Assembly (NCBI GenBank): GCA_002256205.1
Contig: NKIW01000001.1
Location: 248,001-312,000, forward strand
Length of the DNA: 64,000 bases
Direction: 5' to 3'
Source of the DNA: Rhizobiales bacterium PAR1
GTDB lineage: Bacteria; Pseudomonadota; Alphaproteobacteria; Rhizobiales; Beijerinckiaceae
Position numbers and translations under genes: made by a program. This document shows, one piece after another, positions 42,374-50,358 of the stretch (positions are counted from its first letter, which is position 1; every line of letters begins with the position of its first letter). Under the pieces are notes generated by a model. That model saw only the letters and a program-made list of their open reading frames with translations, made no database searches and was not told the origin of the DNA.

Positions 42374-42390
42374 CACCCGACATTCGGGTG
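42374..42390. repeat. Hairpin in the spacer before nuoE
   Basis: CACCCGA-CAT-TCGGGTG is a perfect seven-pair inverted repeat in the 151-base spacer between the small exported-protein gene and nuoE. On the minus strand GAGTTTTTCG follows about 10 bases later, so partial termination or attenuation inside the nuo operon is possible. Confidence 0.4.
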
Positions 42391-42418
42391 ATCCACAATC
42401 ACACATGGACCGGCAGCA

Positions 42419-42778
42419 TCAGAAGCAGGCGGTATCCCGCTTGAGCTGGCGGTTGGCGTCGCGGCTGATCCGCATCAGGCAGGTGCGGATTTCACCCGAA
42501 CGCTGGAGCATCACGACAAAATCGGGGCTTGTATTGGACGTCCTGTCCATCGTCTTGACTTCAAAACCCTGCTTGACCAGCGCTTCCAGCGTCACCGAGG
42601 AAGCCGGCGGCGCGGCCGGTGAAAGATGCGGCCCCGGGATTTGTGGAACCTGCGGTGCTTGGGGCGCAGGCGGGGTCTGGCCCGGCAGCGGGCGTACAAA
42701 AGGGTCAGGTGTCTGGGCCATGGCCACTGGTCCCCAAAAGAGACCGAAGGCCAGAGCACAGACCGGTGAAAACTTCAC
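42419..42778 (-). CDS. Small exported Pro-rich protein between nuoD and nuoE
   Basis: 119 residues starting at GTG 42778, whose GTGA overlaps the nuoD stop. A signal peptide ([17 protein letters not shown]) is followed by a Pro/Gln-rich stretch ([20 protein letters not shown]), and then a small domain with [14 protein letters not shown] and two cysteines (RTCLMRI and the C-terminal TACF) that may form a disulfide. I do not recognise a named family. Coupling to nuoD implies coexpression with complex I. Confidence 0.7.
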   Translation of the reverse strand: MKFSPVCALAFGLFWGPVAMAQTPDPFVRPLPGQTPPAPQAPQVPQIPGPHLSPAAPPASSVTLEALVKQGFEVKTMDRTSNTSPDFVVMLQRSGEIRTCLMRISRDANRQLKRDTACF

Positions 42779-43968
42779 CGGTCGACTTCCCCGAACACGA
42801 TATCGAGCGAGCCGAGAATCGCCGAGACGTCGGCCAACATGTGGCCCTTGCACATGAAGTCCATGGCCGAGAGATGCGCGAAACCCGGCGCCTTGATCTT
42901 CACGCGGTACGGCTTGTTGGTGCCATCCGCGACGAGATACACGCCAAACTCGCCCTTCGGGGCCTCGACGGCGGCATAGACATCGCCCGCCGGCACGTGG
43001 AAGCCTTCGGTGTAGAGCTTGAAGTGATGGATCAGCGCTTCCATCGAGCGCTTCATCTGCCCGCGGGTCGGCGGGACAACCTTGCCGTCCGCAGAAGAGA
43101 TCGGCGTCTTGCCATCCGGACCGCGCAGCTTGGCGATGCACTGCTTCATGATGCGGATGGACTGGCGCATCTCTTCCATGCGGATGCAGTAACGGTCGTA
43201 GCAATCGCCGTTCTTGCCGATCGGAATATCGAATTCGAGTTCCGAATAGCATTCGTACGGCATCGAGCGGCGCAAATCCCACGCCGCGCCCGAACCGCGC
43301 ACCATCACGCCCGAAAAGCCCCACTTCCAGCAATCATCAAGGTTGACGATGCCGATATCGACGTTCCGCTGCTTGAAGATGCGGTTATCGGTCAGCAGGC
43401 CTTCGAGATCGTCGCAAAGCTTGAGGAACGGATCGCAGAAGGCGTCGATATCGTTGACGAGATCCTCCGGCAGATCCTGATGCACGCCGCCGACGCGGAA
43501 GTAGTTCGCATGCATGCGCGCGCCGCAGGCACGCTCGTAGAAGATCATCAGCTTCTCGCGTTCCTCGAAGCCCCAGAGCGGCGGGGTGAGCGCGCCCACG
43601 TCCATCGCCTGCGTCGTGACGTTGAGCAGATGTGAGAGGATACGACCGATCTCCGAATAGAGCACGCGGATGAGCTGACCGCGCTTCGGCACGGAGATGT
43701 TCATCAGCTTCTCGATCGCGAGGCAGAAAGCATGCTCCTGATTCATCGGCGCGACGTAATCGAGCCGATCGAAATAGGGCGTTGCCTGCGAATAGGTCTT
43801 TGCTTCGATCAGCTTTTCGGTGCCGCGATGCAGAAGGCCGATATGCGGATCGGTGCGGGTCACAATCTCGCCATCCAGCTCCAGCACGAGGCGCAGCACG
43901 CCGTGCGCCGCCGGATGCTGCGGGCCGAAGTTGATCGTGAAATTACGCATGTTCGGTTGTTCGGTCAT
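42775..43968 (-). CDS. nuoD: NADH-quinone oxidoreductase subunit D
   Basis: The 49-kDa quinone-site subunit, 397 residues. [21 protein letters not shown] and [12 protein letters not shown] are its N-terminal signatures, and the C-terminus ends [13 protein letters not shown] 43968 ([15 protein letters not shown]) lies four bases after the nuoC stop; the 24 codons upstream overlap nuoC. Its stop overlaps the small exported-protein gene. Confidence 0.97.
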   Translation of the reverse strand: MTEQPNMRNFTINFGPQHPAAHGVLRLVLELDGEIVTRTDPHIGLLHRGTEKLIEAKTYSQATPYFDRLDYVAPMNQEHAFCLAIEKLMNISVPKRGQLIRVLYSEIGRILSHLLNVTTQAMDVGALTPPLWGFEEREKLMIFYERACGARMHANYFRVGGVHQDLPEDLVNDIDAFCDPFLKLCDDLEGLLTDNRIFKQRNVDIGIVNLDDCWKWGFSGVMVRGSGAAWDLRRSMPYECYSELEFDIPIGKNGDCYDRYCIRMEEMRQSIRIMKQCIAKLRGPDGKTPISSADGKVVPPTRGQMKRSMEALIHHFKLYTEGFHVPAGDVYAAVEAPKGEFGVYLVADGTNKPYRVKIKAPGFAHLSAMDFMCKGHMLADVSAILGSLDIVFGEVDR

Positions 43969-43972
43969 GGCC

Positions 43973-44575
43973 TTACGCCTTCGCCTTCTCGTCGCCCGGC
44001 AGCACGTAATCGGTGCCTTCCCACGGCGAGAGGAAATCAAAATTGCGGAATTCCTGATTGAGCTTCACCGGCTCATAGACGACGCGCTTTTCGGCGTCGT
44101 CATAGCGCACCTCGACAAACCCGCTCATCGGGAAGTCCTTGCGCAGGGGGTGGCCCTGAAAGCCATAATCCGTCAGCAGGCGGCGCAGGTCCGGGTGCTC
44201 GGCAAAGAGGATGCCGTACATATCGTAGGCTTCGCGCTCGAACCAGTTCGCGCCCGGAAACTCGGGGGTGATCGAGGGCACCGCCGTCGCGTCGTCGGTC
44301 TGCACCTTGATGCGAACACGGCGAACATGCTTCGGGGACATGAAGTGATAGACCACGTCGAACCGGCGCTCGCGCGCAGGGTAATCGACGCCACAGATGT
44401 CCGTGAGGTTGATGAAGGCACAATCCGGATCATCGCGCAGGAAGGTCACGACGTCGAGGATCGCGGCGCCTTCCGCATGCAGCGTGAGTTCACCAAAGGC
44501 GATCTCGTGCCCGGTTACCTTGCCCGGCAGCGCTTTTTCGATATGCGCGGCGAGAAGTTCGAGACCTTCGCTCAT
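43973..44575 (-). CDS. nuoC: NADH-quinone oxidoreductase subunit C
   Basis: The 30-kDa subunit of the peripheral arm, 200 residues and not fused to NuoD. Signatures are [41 protein letters not shown] and [18 protein letters not shown] (in separate parts of one conserved block). ATG 44575 overlaps the stop of the upstream 183-residue orphan as ATGA. In most genomes nuoB is directly upstream; here the orphan separates them. Confidence 0.96.
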   Translation of the reverse strand: MSEGLELLAAHIEKALPGKVTGHEIAFGELTLHAEGAAILDVVTFLRDDPDCAFINLTDICGVDYPARERRFDVVYHFMSPKHVRRVRIKVQTDDATAVPSITPEFPGANWFEREAYDMYGILFAEHPDLRRLLTDYGFQGHPLRKDFPMSGFVEVRYDDAEKRVVYEPVKLNQEFRNFDFLSPWEGTDYVLPGDEKAKA

Positions 44576-45123
44576 GTATAGATACCCCTAAACCACGAAA
44601 TGAGGCCTTGTCGGTAGGCTACGTCTTTTTCACTGAACCAAGCGCGACGCCTGCCAATATCGACAATCAGAAACACTGAAACGTCGCTATCAGGAGGTTC
44701 GCCATCCCCAAAAAAGATACGCCCCACAAACTCATTCTTCTCTATCGTCGCAGGATTGTGCAGAAATGCTGTGCATTCACACAAAATCTTGTCGAAGACA
44801 CTATTTGAACCAACAGCGCATTCAAACTGGTGTTCCAGCTTGGAAACGAACTGATCTGTTTTGTGCCCTATTGAACGTAATCTGATATCTCCACGAAATA
44901 TCGAAATATCGTTCTCGAGCACCTCCTCTTCCCAACCCGTGATCAACAGGTCCGCAGCAAAGCCGCAAACAACACCATCACTCACACCTTCTGCCTCAAA
45001 CGATACAAATCGCTTTGAAGACGCCAATTCAGAAAATTGGACATTGCTCAGTTCAAATACCAAGCCTGCCAATGGCTTCCGATCGCCACCTACTAGGACC
45101 CGTTCGTTAGGTAGAAGGTCCAC
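44572..45123 (-). CDS. Unrecognised 183-residue protein inserted between nuoB and nuoC
   Basis: Starts at GTG 45123, nine bases after the nuoB stop, and ends overlapping the nuoC ATG. No signal peptide or membrane segment is apparent. The sequence is acidic, with stretches such as [28 protein letters not shown] and [16 protein letters not shown]. Base composition differs: the last 60 bases are 29/60 G+C, against 38/60 at the end of nuoC. Codon use is looser too. It looks like a later insertion kept in frame with operon translation. I do not know a family, and the ribosome binding site is weak. Confidence 0.7.
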   Translation of the reverse strand: MDLLPNERVLVGGDRKPLAGLVFELSNVQFSELASSKRFVSFEAEGVSDGVVCGFAADLLITGWEEEVLENDISIFRGDIRLRSIGHKTDQFVSKLEHQFECAVGSNSVFDKILCECTAFLHNPATIEKNEFVGRIFFGDGEPPDSDVSVFLIVDIGRRRAWFSEKDVAYRQGLISWFRGIYT

Positions 45124-45132
45124 TGCAGCAAC

Positions 45133-45696
45133 TTACCGTTCGATCGTCCCGGTGCGACGGATCTTCTTCTGAAGAAGCAGCACACCGTAGAGCAGCGCCT
45201 CGGCGGTCGGCGGACACCCCGGAACGTAGATATCGACCGGCACGATACGATCGCAGCCACGCACCACAGAGTAGCTGTAGTGATAGTAGCCACCCCCGTT
45301 GGCGCAGGAGCCCATCGAGATCACATAGCGCGGTTCCGGCATCTGGTCGTAGACCTTGCGGAGCGCAGGCGCCATCTTGTTGGTGAGCGTGCCGGCGACG
45401 ATCATCACGTCCGACTGGCGCGGCGAGGCGCGCGGCGCAAAACCGAAACGCTCAACGTCATAACGCGGCATCGAAAGCTGCATCATCTCGACCGCGCAGC
45501 ACGCGAGACCGAACGTCATCCACATCAGCGAGCCGGTACGGGCCCAGGCGATGAGATCATCCGTCGCCGTGACGAGGAAGCCCTTGTCGGCGAGCTCGTT
45601 GTTGATCTCGACGAAAAACGGGTCCGTCGCGCCGATAGGCCGGCCCGTGGCGGGGTCGAGAATGCCCTTCGGCTGCGGTGCGACAAGCGTGTTCAT
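45133..45696 (-). CDS. nuoB: NADH-quinone oxidoreductase subunit B
   Basis: The PSST subunit holding cluster N2, the last electron carrier before quinone. It has 187 residues. The ligands are visible as the adjacent cysteines in [23 protein letters not shown], and [17 protein letters not shown] 45696 ([15 protein letters not shown]) is 43 bases after the nuoA stop. The next gene is not nuoC but an orphan. Confidence 0.97.
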   Translation of the reverse strand: MNTLVAPQPKGILDPATGRPIGATDPFFVEINNELADKGFLVTATDDLIAWARTGSLMWMTFGLACCAVEMMQLSMPRYDVERFGFAPRASPRQSDVMIVAGTLTNKMAPALRKVYDQMPEPRYVISMGSCANGGGYYHYSYSVVRGCDRIVPVDIYVPGCPPTAEALLYGVLLLQKKIRRTGTIER

Positions 45697-45739
45697 GTCA
45701 ATTTCCTTTGCGCGGAAAAAAGAAAAAGCGCTGGCGGGA

Positions 45740-46105
45740 TCAATCCCACTCCAGCGCGCCCTTCTTCCACTCGTAGACGAAGCCGATGGTCAGAACGCCG
45801 AGGAACACCATCATCGACCAGAACCCGAAAGTGCCGACATCCTTGAGCGCAACCGCCCAGGGAAACAGGAAGGCGACTTCAAGGTCGAAGATGATGAAGA
45901 GGATGGCGACCAGATAGAAGCGCACATCGAATTTCATGCGCGCGTCATCGAAGGCATTGAAGCCGCACTCATACGCCGAAACCTTTTCAGGATCGGGGTT
46001 CTTGTAGGCCACCGCGAACGGCGCCACGAGCAGCGCAACACCGATGACGATGCTGAGGCCGATGAACAGGACAAGCGGGAGGTAGTCGATGAGAAGCGTT
46101 TGCAT
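45740..46105 (-). CDS. nuoA: NADH-quinone oxidoreductase subunit A
   Basis: First gene of the complex I operon; a 121-residue, three-helix subunit. It carries the conserved [20 protein letters not shown] loop next to the quinone channel and the acidic [14 protein letters not shown] helix. ATG 46105 ([14 protein letters not shown]) has GGGAGAACC directly upstream; the 86 codons of open frame before it are Cys/Arg-rich noise. Confidence 0.96.
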   Translation of the reverse strand: MQTLLIDYLPLVLFIGLSIVIGVALLVAPFAVAYKNPDPEKVSAYECGFNAFDDARMKFDVRFYLVAILFIIFDLEVAFLFPWAVALKDVGTFGFWSMMVFLGVLTIGFVYEWKKGALEWD

Positions 46106-46153
46106 GGTTCTCCCGATTAATAGAGCCTCGCCCTTCGCGCAAGCTTCGAGGCA

Positions 46154-46181
46154 AGCATACCCGACCTTTTGTTGACGCAAA
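46154..46181 (-). promoter_or_regulatory. Possible promoter of the nuo operon
   Basis: On the minus strand TTTGCG (46181-46176), a 16-base spacer and TATGCT (46159-46154) lie about 50 bases upstream of nuoA. Both boxes match the consensus only partly. A CTATTAAT nearer to nuoA is an alternative -10. Confidence 0.25.
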
Positions 46182-46428
46182 AGCGCCGCACTGCACAAGA
46201 ACCGGCGATGAGGCTGCCGGGCGTGGCTGCCCGGAGCGGCAGACAAGGCCCCAGACCATCGAGCGCACGGGCAACAGAGACACCCCAGCGCGTTGAACGC
46301 AAGGAGATATCGTCGGGGCGACACGCCCGAAACGCTTGCGATTCGTATTGTTTCATGCGGCAATCAGATGTCGGACTTCGCTAGGAAAGCGGAGGCTCCG
46401 CATGTCCAGCCCCCGATGGGAGTCGCTT

Positions 46429-46800
46429 ATGCTGAAACATATTAAACGTGCCGGCCTTGTTCTCGCCATCGGTCTGGTGGCGCTGGCCCCTGCCCTCGCC
46501 CGCGGCCCCGGCACCTATGCGGTCAAGGGCAAAGCAGGCTCGGCAGGTGGTGGCGGCTATACCGGTGCCTCGTCACTCACCCAGACCAGTTCCGAGACAT
46601 GGTCGATCGTCTGGAAGATCGGCAGCCAGACCTGGACCGGCTACGGCATCGGTGACGGTAGGGTCATCGCCCTCAATTTCACCGGCAATGGCCAGACCGG
46701 CGTGATGCTCCTCGTCGCGAAAGACGATGGTACCGGCTATAATGCCGCGTGGTCCTACACCGGCGAGCGCAAGGTTGGTTACGAGGATTGGACGAAATAA
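46429..46800 (+). CDS. Small exported protein of unknown function
   Basis: 123 residues from ATG 46429. MLKHIKRAGLVLAIGLVALA is a clear signal peptide, probably cut after APALA. The mature part is Gly/Thr-rich beta-like sequence (SSETWSIVWKIGSQTWTG, GIGDGRVIALNFTG) resembling small exported proteins widespread in Hyphomicrobiales without known role. An in-frame ATG at 46402 has GCGGAGG upstream and could be the true start. It is divergent from nuoA; a tRNA gene follows downstream on the other strand. Confidence 0.75.
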   Translation: MLKHIKRAGLVLAIGLVALAPALARGPGTYAVKGKAGSAGGGGYTGASSLTQTSSETWSIVWKIGSQTWTGYGIGDGRVIALNFTGNGQTGVMLLVAKDDGTGYNAAWSYTGERKVGYEDWTK

Positions 46801-46976
46801 TCTGCTCGCAGCTATTTCCCCTTCCGGCTCAGCGCCACAGTCGCAATGATATCAGGATAAGCCCCGAGCGCGAGCAGCGGAAGTTGCTCGCCCGGATGGC
46901 CGGGCAAAAGTCTTTGGTGAAATAGTGCATCGCCCCCTCGGGGGTGCTGGTCTCAGCGCATGTGGTGGGAGCCAGC

Positions 46977-46995
46977 CCCCTCATCATCAGAGGGG
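46977..46995. repeat. Inverted repeat downstream of tRNA-Asp
   Basis: CCCCTC-ATCATCA-GAGGGG forms a six-pair hairpin seven bases beyond the tRNA-Asp 3' end (in minus-strand sense). There is no T tract; it may help 3' processing or termination. Confidence 0.35.
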
Positions 46996-47001
46996 ATGAA
47001 A

Positions 47002-47078
47002 TGGCGCGGGCGACGGGGCTCGAACCCGCGACCTCCGGCGTGACAGGCCGGCACTCTAACCGACTGAGCTACGCCCGC
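47002..47078 (-). tRNA. tRNA-Asp (anticodon GTC)
   Basis: On the minus strand the acceptor GCGGGCG pairs with CGCCCGC, and the D arm has GCTCAGTCGGTTAGAG. The anticodon stem CCGGC/GCCGG encloses CTGTCAC with anticodon GTC. The T arm has GCGGGTTCGAGCCCCGT. The 3' CCA is encoded. All four arms close without mismatches of note. Confidence 0.97.
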
Positions 47079-47217
47079 ATCCAATTCGTCGCCGGGGAAA
47101 CACGAGGCGTCCCCGAGCGAGGCCGCACGGTTACGCGAAGGAAGATGACCCTGTCAAGCAAGAACCGGAAATTTCGTCCGCTCTTTTTTCTTGCGCGCCA
47201 AACCGTGTCAAAATCGG

Positions 47218-47937
47218 TCAGAGTGAGGGCGAACCGAGACGGTAGCGCCGCACCTCCTGGCCGGAGAGCATGCGGATCTGGTCCGCTGGAATCGATTCGG
47301 CGAGACTGATCAGCTCCTGACTGCCGCCGACTCGCGCCACATAAGAGCGCAGCGCGGTGATTTCACGATCCCCGGCGAAGATTCGCCCACCCTTGGCACC
47401 GCCCCCGGCCGGGTCCAGCATCCAGGTCTTCGCCGACATCCGATGCACGCCGAGGCGAGCGCCATTCGGCACCACGCGCTTGCGGGCACCCATCAGCGAA
47501 TAAACGCAAGCCGACGCGCAATGACCGGGCATGACGCCTACCGACCCCATGGAGGAACGCTTGCGCCCGGCTGCCTGCGAACCCAGCATCACGGGCCTGC
47601 CAACCACAACGGCAGCACCAGCATCATGCAGGAGCGAACCAAGCTGAAGCGCGCTCTCGACATTGCCGCCGGGTGAATTGAGAAACACGACCGCGTGTAA
47701 ACCTGGCACCTGTAATTGGCGGCGCAGGAATTGCGAGAATTGCGCCGGCGCATCCGACGTGATCTCGCCCTCGGCGATCACCGCACGGCGGCAGCTCGTC
47801 TCGTCACAGCGGTTATCAATGGGAACAGTCGAAAATTCCATCGCGCGGGCGGCGGAAGGCGCCAGCCCCGAGGCGGCAACAAGCCCCGCCACACCGGCAG
47901 CGCGCAACAATGGGATAGCAGCAACGGCTTTACGCAT
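47218..47937 (-). CDS. Exported ClpP/crotonase-fold protein (COG3904-like), paralogue 1
   Basis: 239 residues with a signal peptide (AAGVAGLVAASGLAPSAARA). The mature protein has a Cys pair in RCDETSC, the fold signature VVFLNSPGGNVESALQLG, and GHCASACVYSLMG with Ser142, the position of the ClpP nucleophile; a His lies in RLGVHRMSA (165). ATG 47937 has GAGG upstream. It is related to the product of 51811-52497. Serine peptidase activity in the periplasm is plausible but unproven. No operon partner is evident. Confidence 0.8.
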   Translation of the reverse strand: MRKAVAAIPLLRAAGVAGLVAASGLAPSAARAMEFSTVPIDNRCDETSCRRAVIAEGEITSDAPAQFSQFLRRQLQVPGLHAVVFLNSPGGNVESALQLGSLLHDAGAAVVVGRPVMLGSQAAGRKRSSMGSVGVMPGHCASACVYSLMGARKRVVPNGARLGVHRMSAKTWMLDPAGGGAKGGRIFAGDREITALRSYVARVGGSQELISLAESIPADQIRMLSGQEVRRYRLGSPSL

Positions 47938-48010
47938 GGATCCTCGGACCCCCTCACACAAACGCACCACCATACAACGGCGGCGTCAATAGGGTGAACG
48001 AACGAGGTTT

Positions 48011-48043
48011 CCGAAAGGTTCACAAGAGGCCGGAACCTTTCGG
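48011..48043. repeat. Perfect 11-pair inverted repeat
   Basis: CCGAAAGGTTC and GAACCTTTCGG flank an 11-base loop in the gap between two minus-strand genes. It lies 57 bases past the stop of the Ala/Pro-repeat protein and may terminate its transcript, although no T tract follows on the minus strand. Confidence 0.5.
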
Positions 48044-48099
48044 ATTTCGCCTTGGCAAAAACGCCGCAGGCACGAGACTTGCGGCGCTTGGAGAGCAGA

Positions 48100-48672
48100 T
48101 CAGTCCTTCAGTGCGCGGATCATACCCATCGCCTCGGTGGAATAATCGGCGCAGGCCTTCTTCTTGTCGCGATTGATATCGGCAACAACCTTGTTCCACA
48201 TCGCGTCACGCACTTCATCCTTGAGGCCGGCGGCTTCCTCGGCGGCGTCTGCGGCCTTCTGAAGCTTCTCGTCCTCGCTATCAGAGAGATCGAGTTCGCA
48301 AAGCTGGGCGGTGGCCGCGATGACATAGAGGATCGCCAGCTCGTCGATTTTGGTAGGCGCCTGAGCCGCAGGTGCAGGAACCGGAGCGGCGGCGGCAGGC
48401 GGCGGGGCCGCAGGTGCAGGAGCCGGAGCGGCGGCGGCAGGCGGCGGGGCCGCAGGTGCAGGAGCCGGAGCAGCAGCGGCAGGCGGCGGGGCCGCAGGTG
48501 CAGGAGCCGGAGCAGCAGCGGCAGGCGGCGGGGCCGCAGGTGCAGGAGCCGGAGCGGCGTCAGTAGCGGCAGGCGCGGCAGGCGGTGTTTGCGCACTTGC
48601 GCTGGCGGCGAGCAGAATGCTCAACAGCGCGGCCTGACTGGTGCGCGCGAGAAGATTGGGCAAGCGGTTCAT
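48100..48672 (-). CDS. Exported protein with Ala/Pro tandem repeats
   Basis: 190 residues. A signal peptide (TSQAALLSILLAASASAQ) is followed by about four copies of a 14-residue Ala/Pro unit (APAPAPAAPPPAAA), roughly residues 38-105. A compact acidic helical domain of ~85 residues follows, with CELDLSDSEDEKLQKAADAA and two cysteines. The linker resembles periplasmic Ala/Pro spacers that span the cell wall. ATG 48672 has GAGG upstream. It starts 23 bases after the DUF4189 gene, so they are probably cotranscribed. The function is unknown. Confidence 0.75.
   Translation of the reverse strand: MNRLPNLLARTSQAALLSILLAASASAQTPPAAPAATDAAPAPAPAAPPPAAAAPAPAPAAPPPAAAAPAPAPAAPPPAAAAPAPAPAAPPPAAAAPVPAPAAQAPTKIDELAILYVIAATAQLCELDLSDSEDEKLQKAADAAEEAAGLKDEVRDAMWNKVVADINRDKKKACADYSTEAMGMIRALKD
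48366..48557. repeat. 42-base tandem repeats inside the Ala/Pro protein
   Basis: A 42-base unit (containing GCAGGTGCAGGAGCCGGAGC) is repeated about 4.5 times with a few silent changes, encoding the 14-residue Ala/Pro unit. The copies are nearly identical at DNA level, which favours copy-number change. Confidence 0.85.
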
Positions 48673-48695
48673 GATCAAGTCCTCTTCCCGGTCAC

Positions 48696-49061
48696 TTACT
48701 CGTCGCACTGAACAACGACGACCTTGCAGGCCTCGTTGCCGCAATTGGCAAGGGCCTGCCGGCGCGCGGCCCCCTTGGTCGCGGCATCCGCGCTTCCCCA
48801 ACGGTTCCCCGAAACGGCATACCCCCCGCAGGTTTCGAAAGTCACCGCAACCTTGCAGGACTTGTTCTTGCCTCGGCAGCTCTTGAGCGCCCCGGCCTTC
48901 GCGTCATCCTCGGAGTCTTCTCCGACGACCCAGCCCCAGCCGATCTCGTCCGCGGACTGCCCCTTGCCATCACTCACCGCAATGGCTCCCCAGGCGAAGG
49001 CACTGGCGGGTAACAAGGCCAGCAGCCCGGCGAGAACAAGCGATCGAATTTCCGGTTTCAA
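48696..49061 (-). CDS. DUF4189 family exported protein
   Basis: 121 residues with a signal peptide (LVLAGLLALLPASAFA). The mature part is the DUF4189 pattern: WGAIAVSDGKGQSADEIGWG, Ala-rich helices, and evenly spaced cysteines in KSCRGKNKSCKVAV, ETCGGYAV, NCGNEACKVVVVQC, which probably form disulfides. The family has no established function. ATG 49061 is preceded by GGAGG-like GAGGTTCCC. The gene lies just upstream of the Ala/Pro-repeat protein. Confidence 0.8.
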   Translation of the reverse strand: MKPEIRSLVLAGLLALLPASAFAWGAIAVSDGKGQSADEIGWGWVVGEDSEDDAKAGALKSCRGKNKSCKVAVTFETCGGYAVSGNRWGSADAATKGAARRQALANCGNEACKVVVVQCDE

Positions 49062-49203
49062 GGGAACCTCCTTGGGCGTTGGGGGATTTTGGGCATTGAA
49101 GGAATTATGAAATCAGCGCCCGGAAGGTCACAGAGTCGTCCGGCCCTGTAAAGCCGCATCGCCGCGTCAAACGCGGCACAGGGTTAATTTCGGGTAAGGC
49201 AAA

Positions 49204-49279
49204 TGGTGGGCGATGAGAGACTCGAACTCCCGACATCCTCGGTGTAAACGAGGCGCTCTACCAACTGAGCTAATCGCCC
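49204..49279 (-). tRNA. tRNA-Val (anticodon TAC)
   Basis: On the minus strand GGGCGAT pairs with ATCGCCC, and the D arm reads GCTCAGTTGGTAGAGC. The anticodon stem CCTCG/CGAGG encloses TTTACAC with anticodon TAC. The T arm contains GGGAGTTCGAGTCTCTC, and CCA is encoded. Confidence 0.97.
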
Positions 49280-49580
49280 GATCCCTTCGCAAAGCCAAAA
49301 GCGCTTCACCGGATCGATAGCGGAGAGCCTAAACACCATCCCGATTGGCTTGGCAACCGGATTTAGTCTGGCCACTGGTTTTCCCTGGGGCCCGGCGTTT
49401 GATGGCGGATCGCGATAGACCCGCCCGGCGCATCGTCCTTTCGGCGCGCATCCAAAGGCGAATCCCCGGTTGCGCCTGCGCGTGATACAGGTCTACGAAG
49501 TGTGACACGGTCGTCTGTCGCCGGATCAAACCATAACGAAGCTGTCACATCAGCTCGACGTGCCAAGGGAGGCCTCGGGG
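49280..49580. other. Intergenic region between tRNA-Val and the phosphoesterase gene
   Basis: 301 bases without a credible gene. It should contain the minus-strand tRNA promoter and the plus-strand promoter for the phosphoesterase-kinase pair. I see an AGCTG/CAGCT inverted repeat near 49540-49556 and no clear promoter. Confidence 0.5.
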
Positions 49581-50321
49581 ATGCGCATTGCGCTTCTTGC
49601 CGACATTCATGCCAATCGCGAAGCGTTTGAAGCGGTGCTGGCGCGCCTGCAATGGCTCAAGATCGATAAAATCGTCCTGCTCGGAGATATCGTAGGCTAT
49701 GGGCCAGACCCTGCCTTCTGCGTCGAAACGGCGGCAGAGCTGGTCGCAGGTGGTGCGGTAGCCGTCGTCGGCAACCACGATGCCGCCATCGACGGCGATG
49801 CAGATGATATGAATGCCGTTGCCCGGCAGGCCATCGAATGGACGCGAACAAAACTCGATGCGGCGCACCGCAGCTTCCTCGCCGGCCTGCCTGAGACCGA
49901 AACCGAGGGCGATACGCTTTTCGTCCACGCCAGTGCCCGCGCGCCGCGCGCCTGGGAATATATCACCGGTCCTGTGCAGGCCGAGCGTTCGCTGCGCGCC
50001 ACCCCGGCCCGCGTCACGATTGTCGGTCACGTTCATGCGCCGCACCTCTGGCGGCTGACGACGACGGGCGTCGCAACCGGCCATGCCCCGGTGTCAGGCA
50101 TCGATATCCCGCTGGTGCGCAGCCAGGTCTGGCTCGCCGTGATGGGCGCTGTCGGCCAGCCGAGGGATGGCAATTGTGCCGCCGCTTTCGGCGTTCTCGA
50201 TACCGCACGCTCGACGCTGACCTACGAGCGAATTGCGTATGATCATTTCGCAACCTGCCGGAAAGTGCGAGAGGCTGGTCTGCCCGAAGCTCTGGCCAAC
50301 CGGCTTTTGCGCGGGCGCTGA
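49581..50321 (+). CDS. Calcineurin-like metallophosphoesterase (YfcE/DevT-type)
   Basis: 246 residues, cytosolic. All dimetal-site motifs are present: D8-x-H10 in ALLADIHAN, GDIVGYGPD (35-43), GNHDAA (64-69), a His in LFVHASARAPRAWEY, and GHVHAPH near residue 148. I chose ATG 49581 (MRIALLADIHANREAF) over one seven codons upstream by family fit. The kinase-USP gene follows within about 30-40 bases, so the two are likely cotranscribed. It may be a protein or nucleotide phosphatase; the substrate cannot be told from the sequence. Confidence 0.88.
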   Translation: MRIALLADIHANREAFEAVLARLQWLKIDKIVLLGDIVGYGPDPAFCVETAAELVAGGAVAVVGNHDAAIDGDADDMNAVARQAIEWTRTKLDAAHRSFLAGLPETETEGDTLFVHASARAPRAWEYITGPVQAERSLRATPARVTIVGHVHAPHLWRLTTTGVATGHAPVSGIDIPLVRSQVWLAVMGAVGQPRDGNCAAAFGVLDTARSTLTYERIAYDHFATCRKVREAGLPEALANRLLRGR

Positions 50322-50358
50322 TCGGGTGATTGAATAAGGAACGGCCATCTTGGGACGC

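Noticed and set aside
48366-48557. CRISPR-like array
   Set aside because: The units are contiguous 42-base tandem copies with no spacers, inside a coding frame for an Ala/Pro linker.
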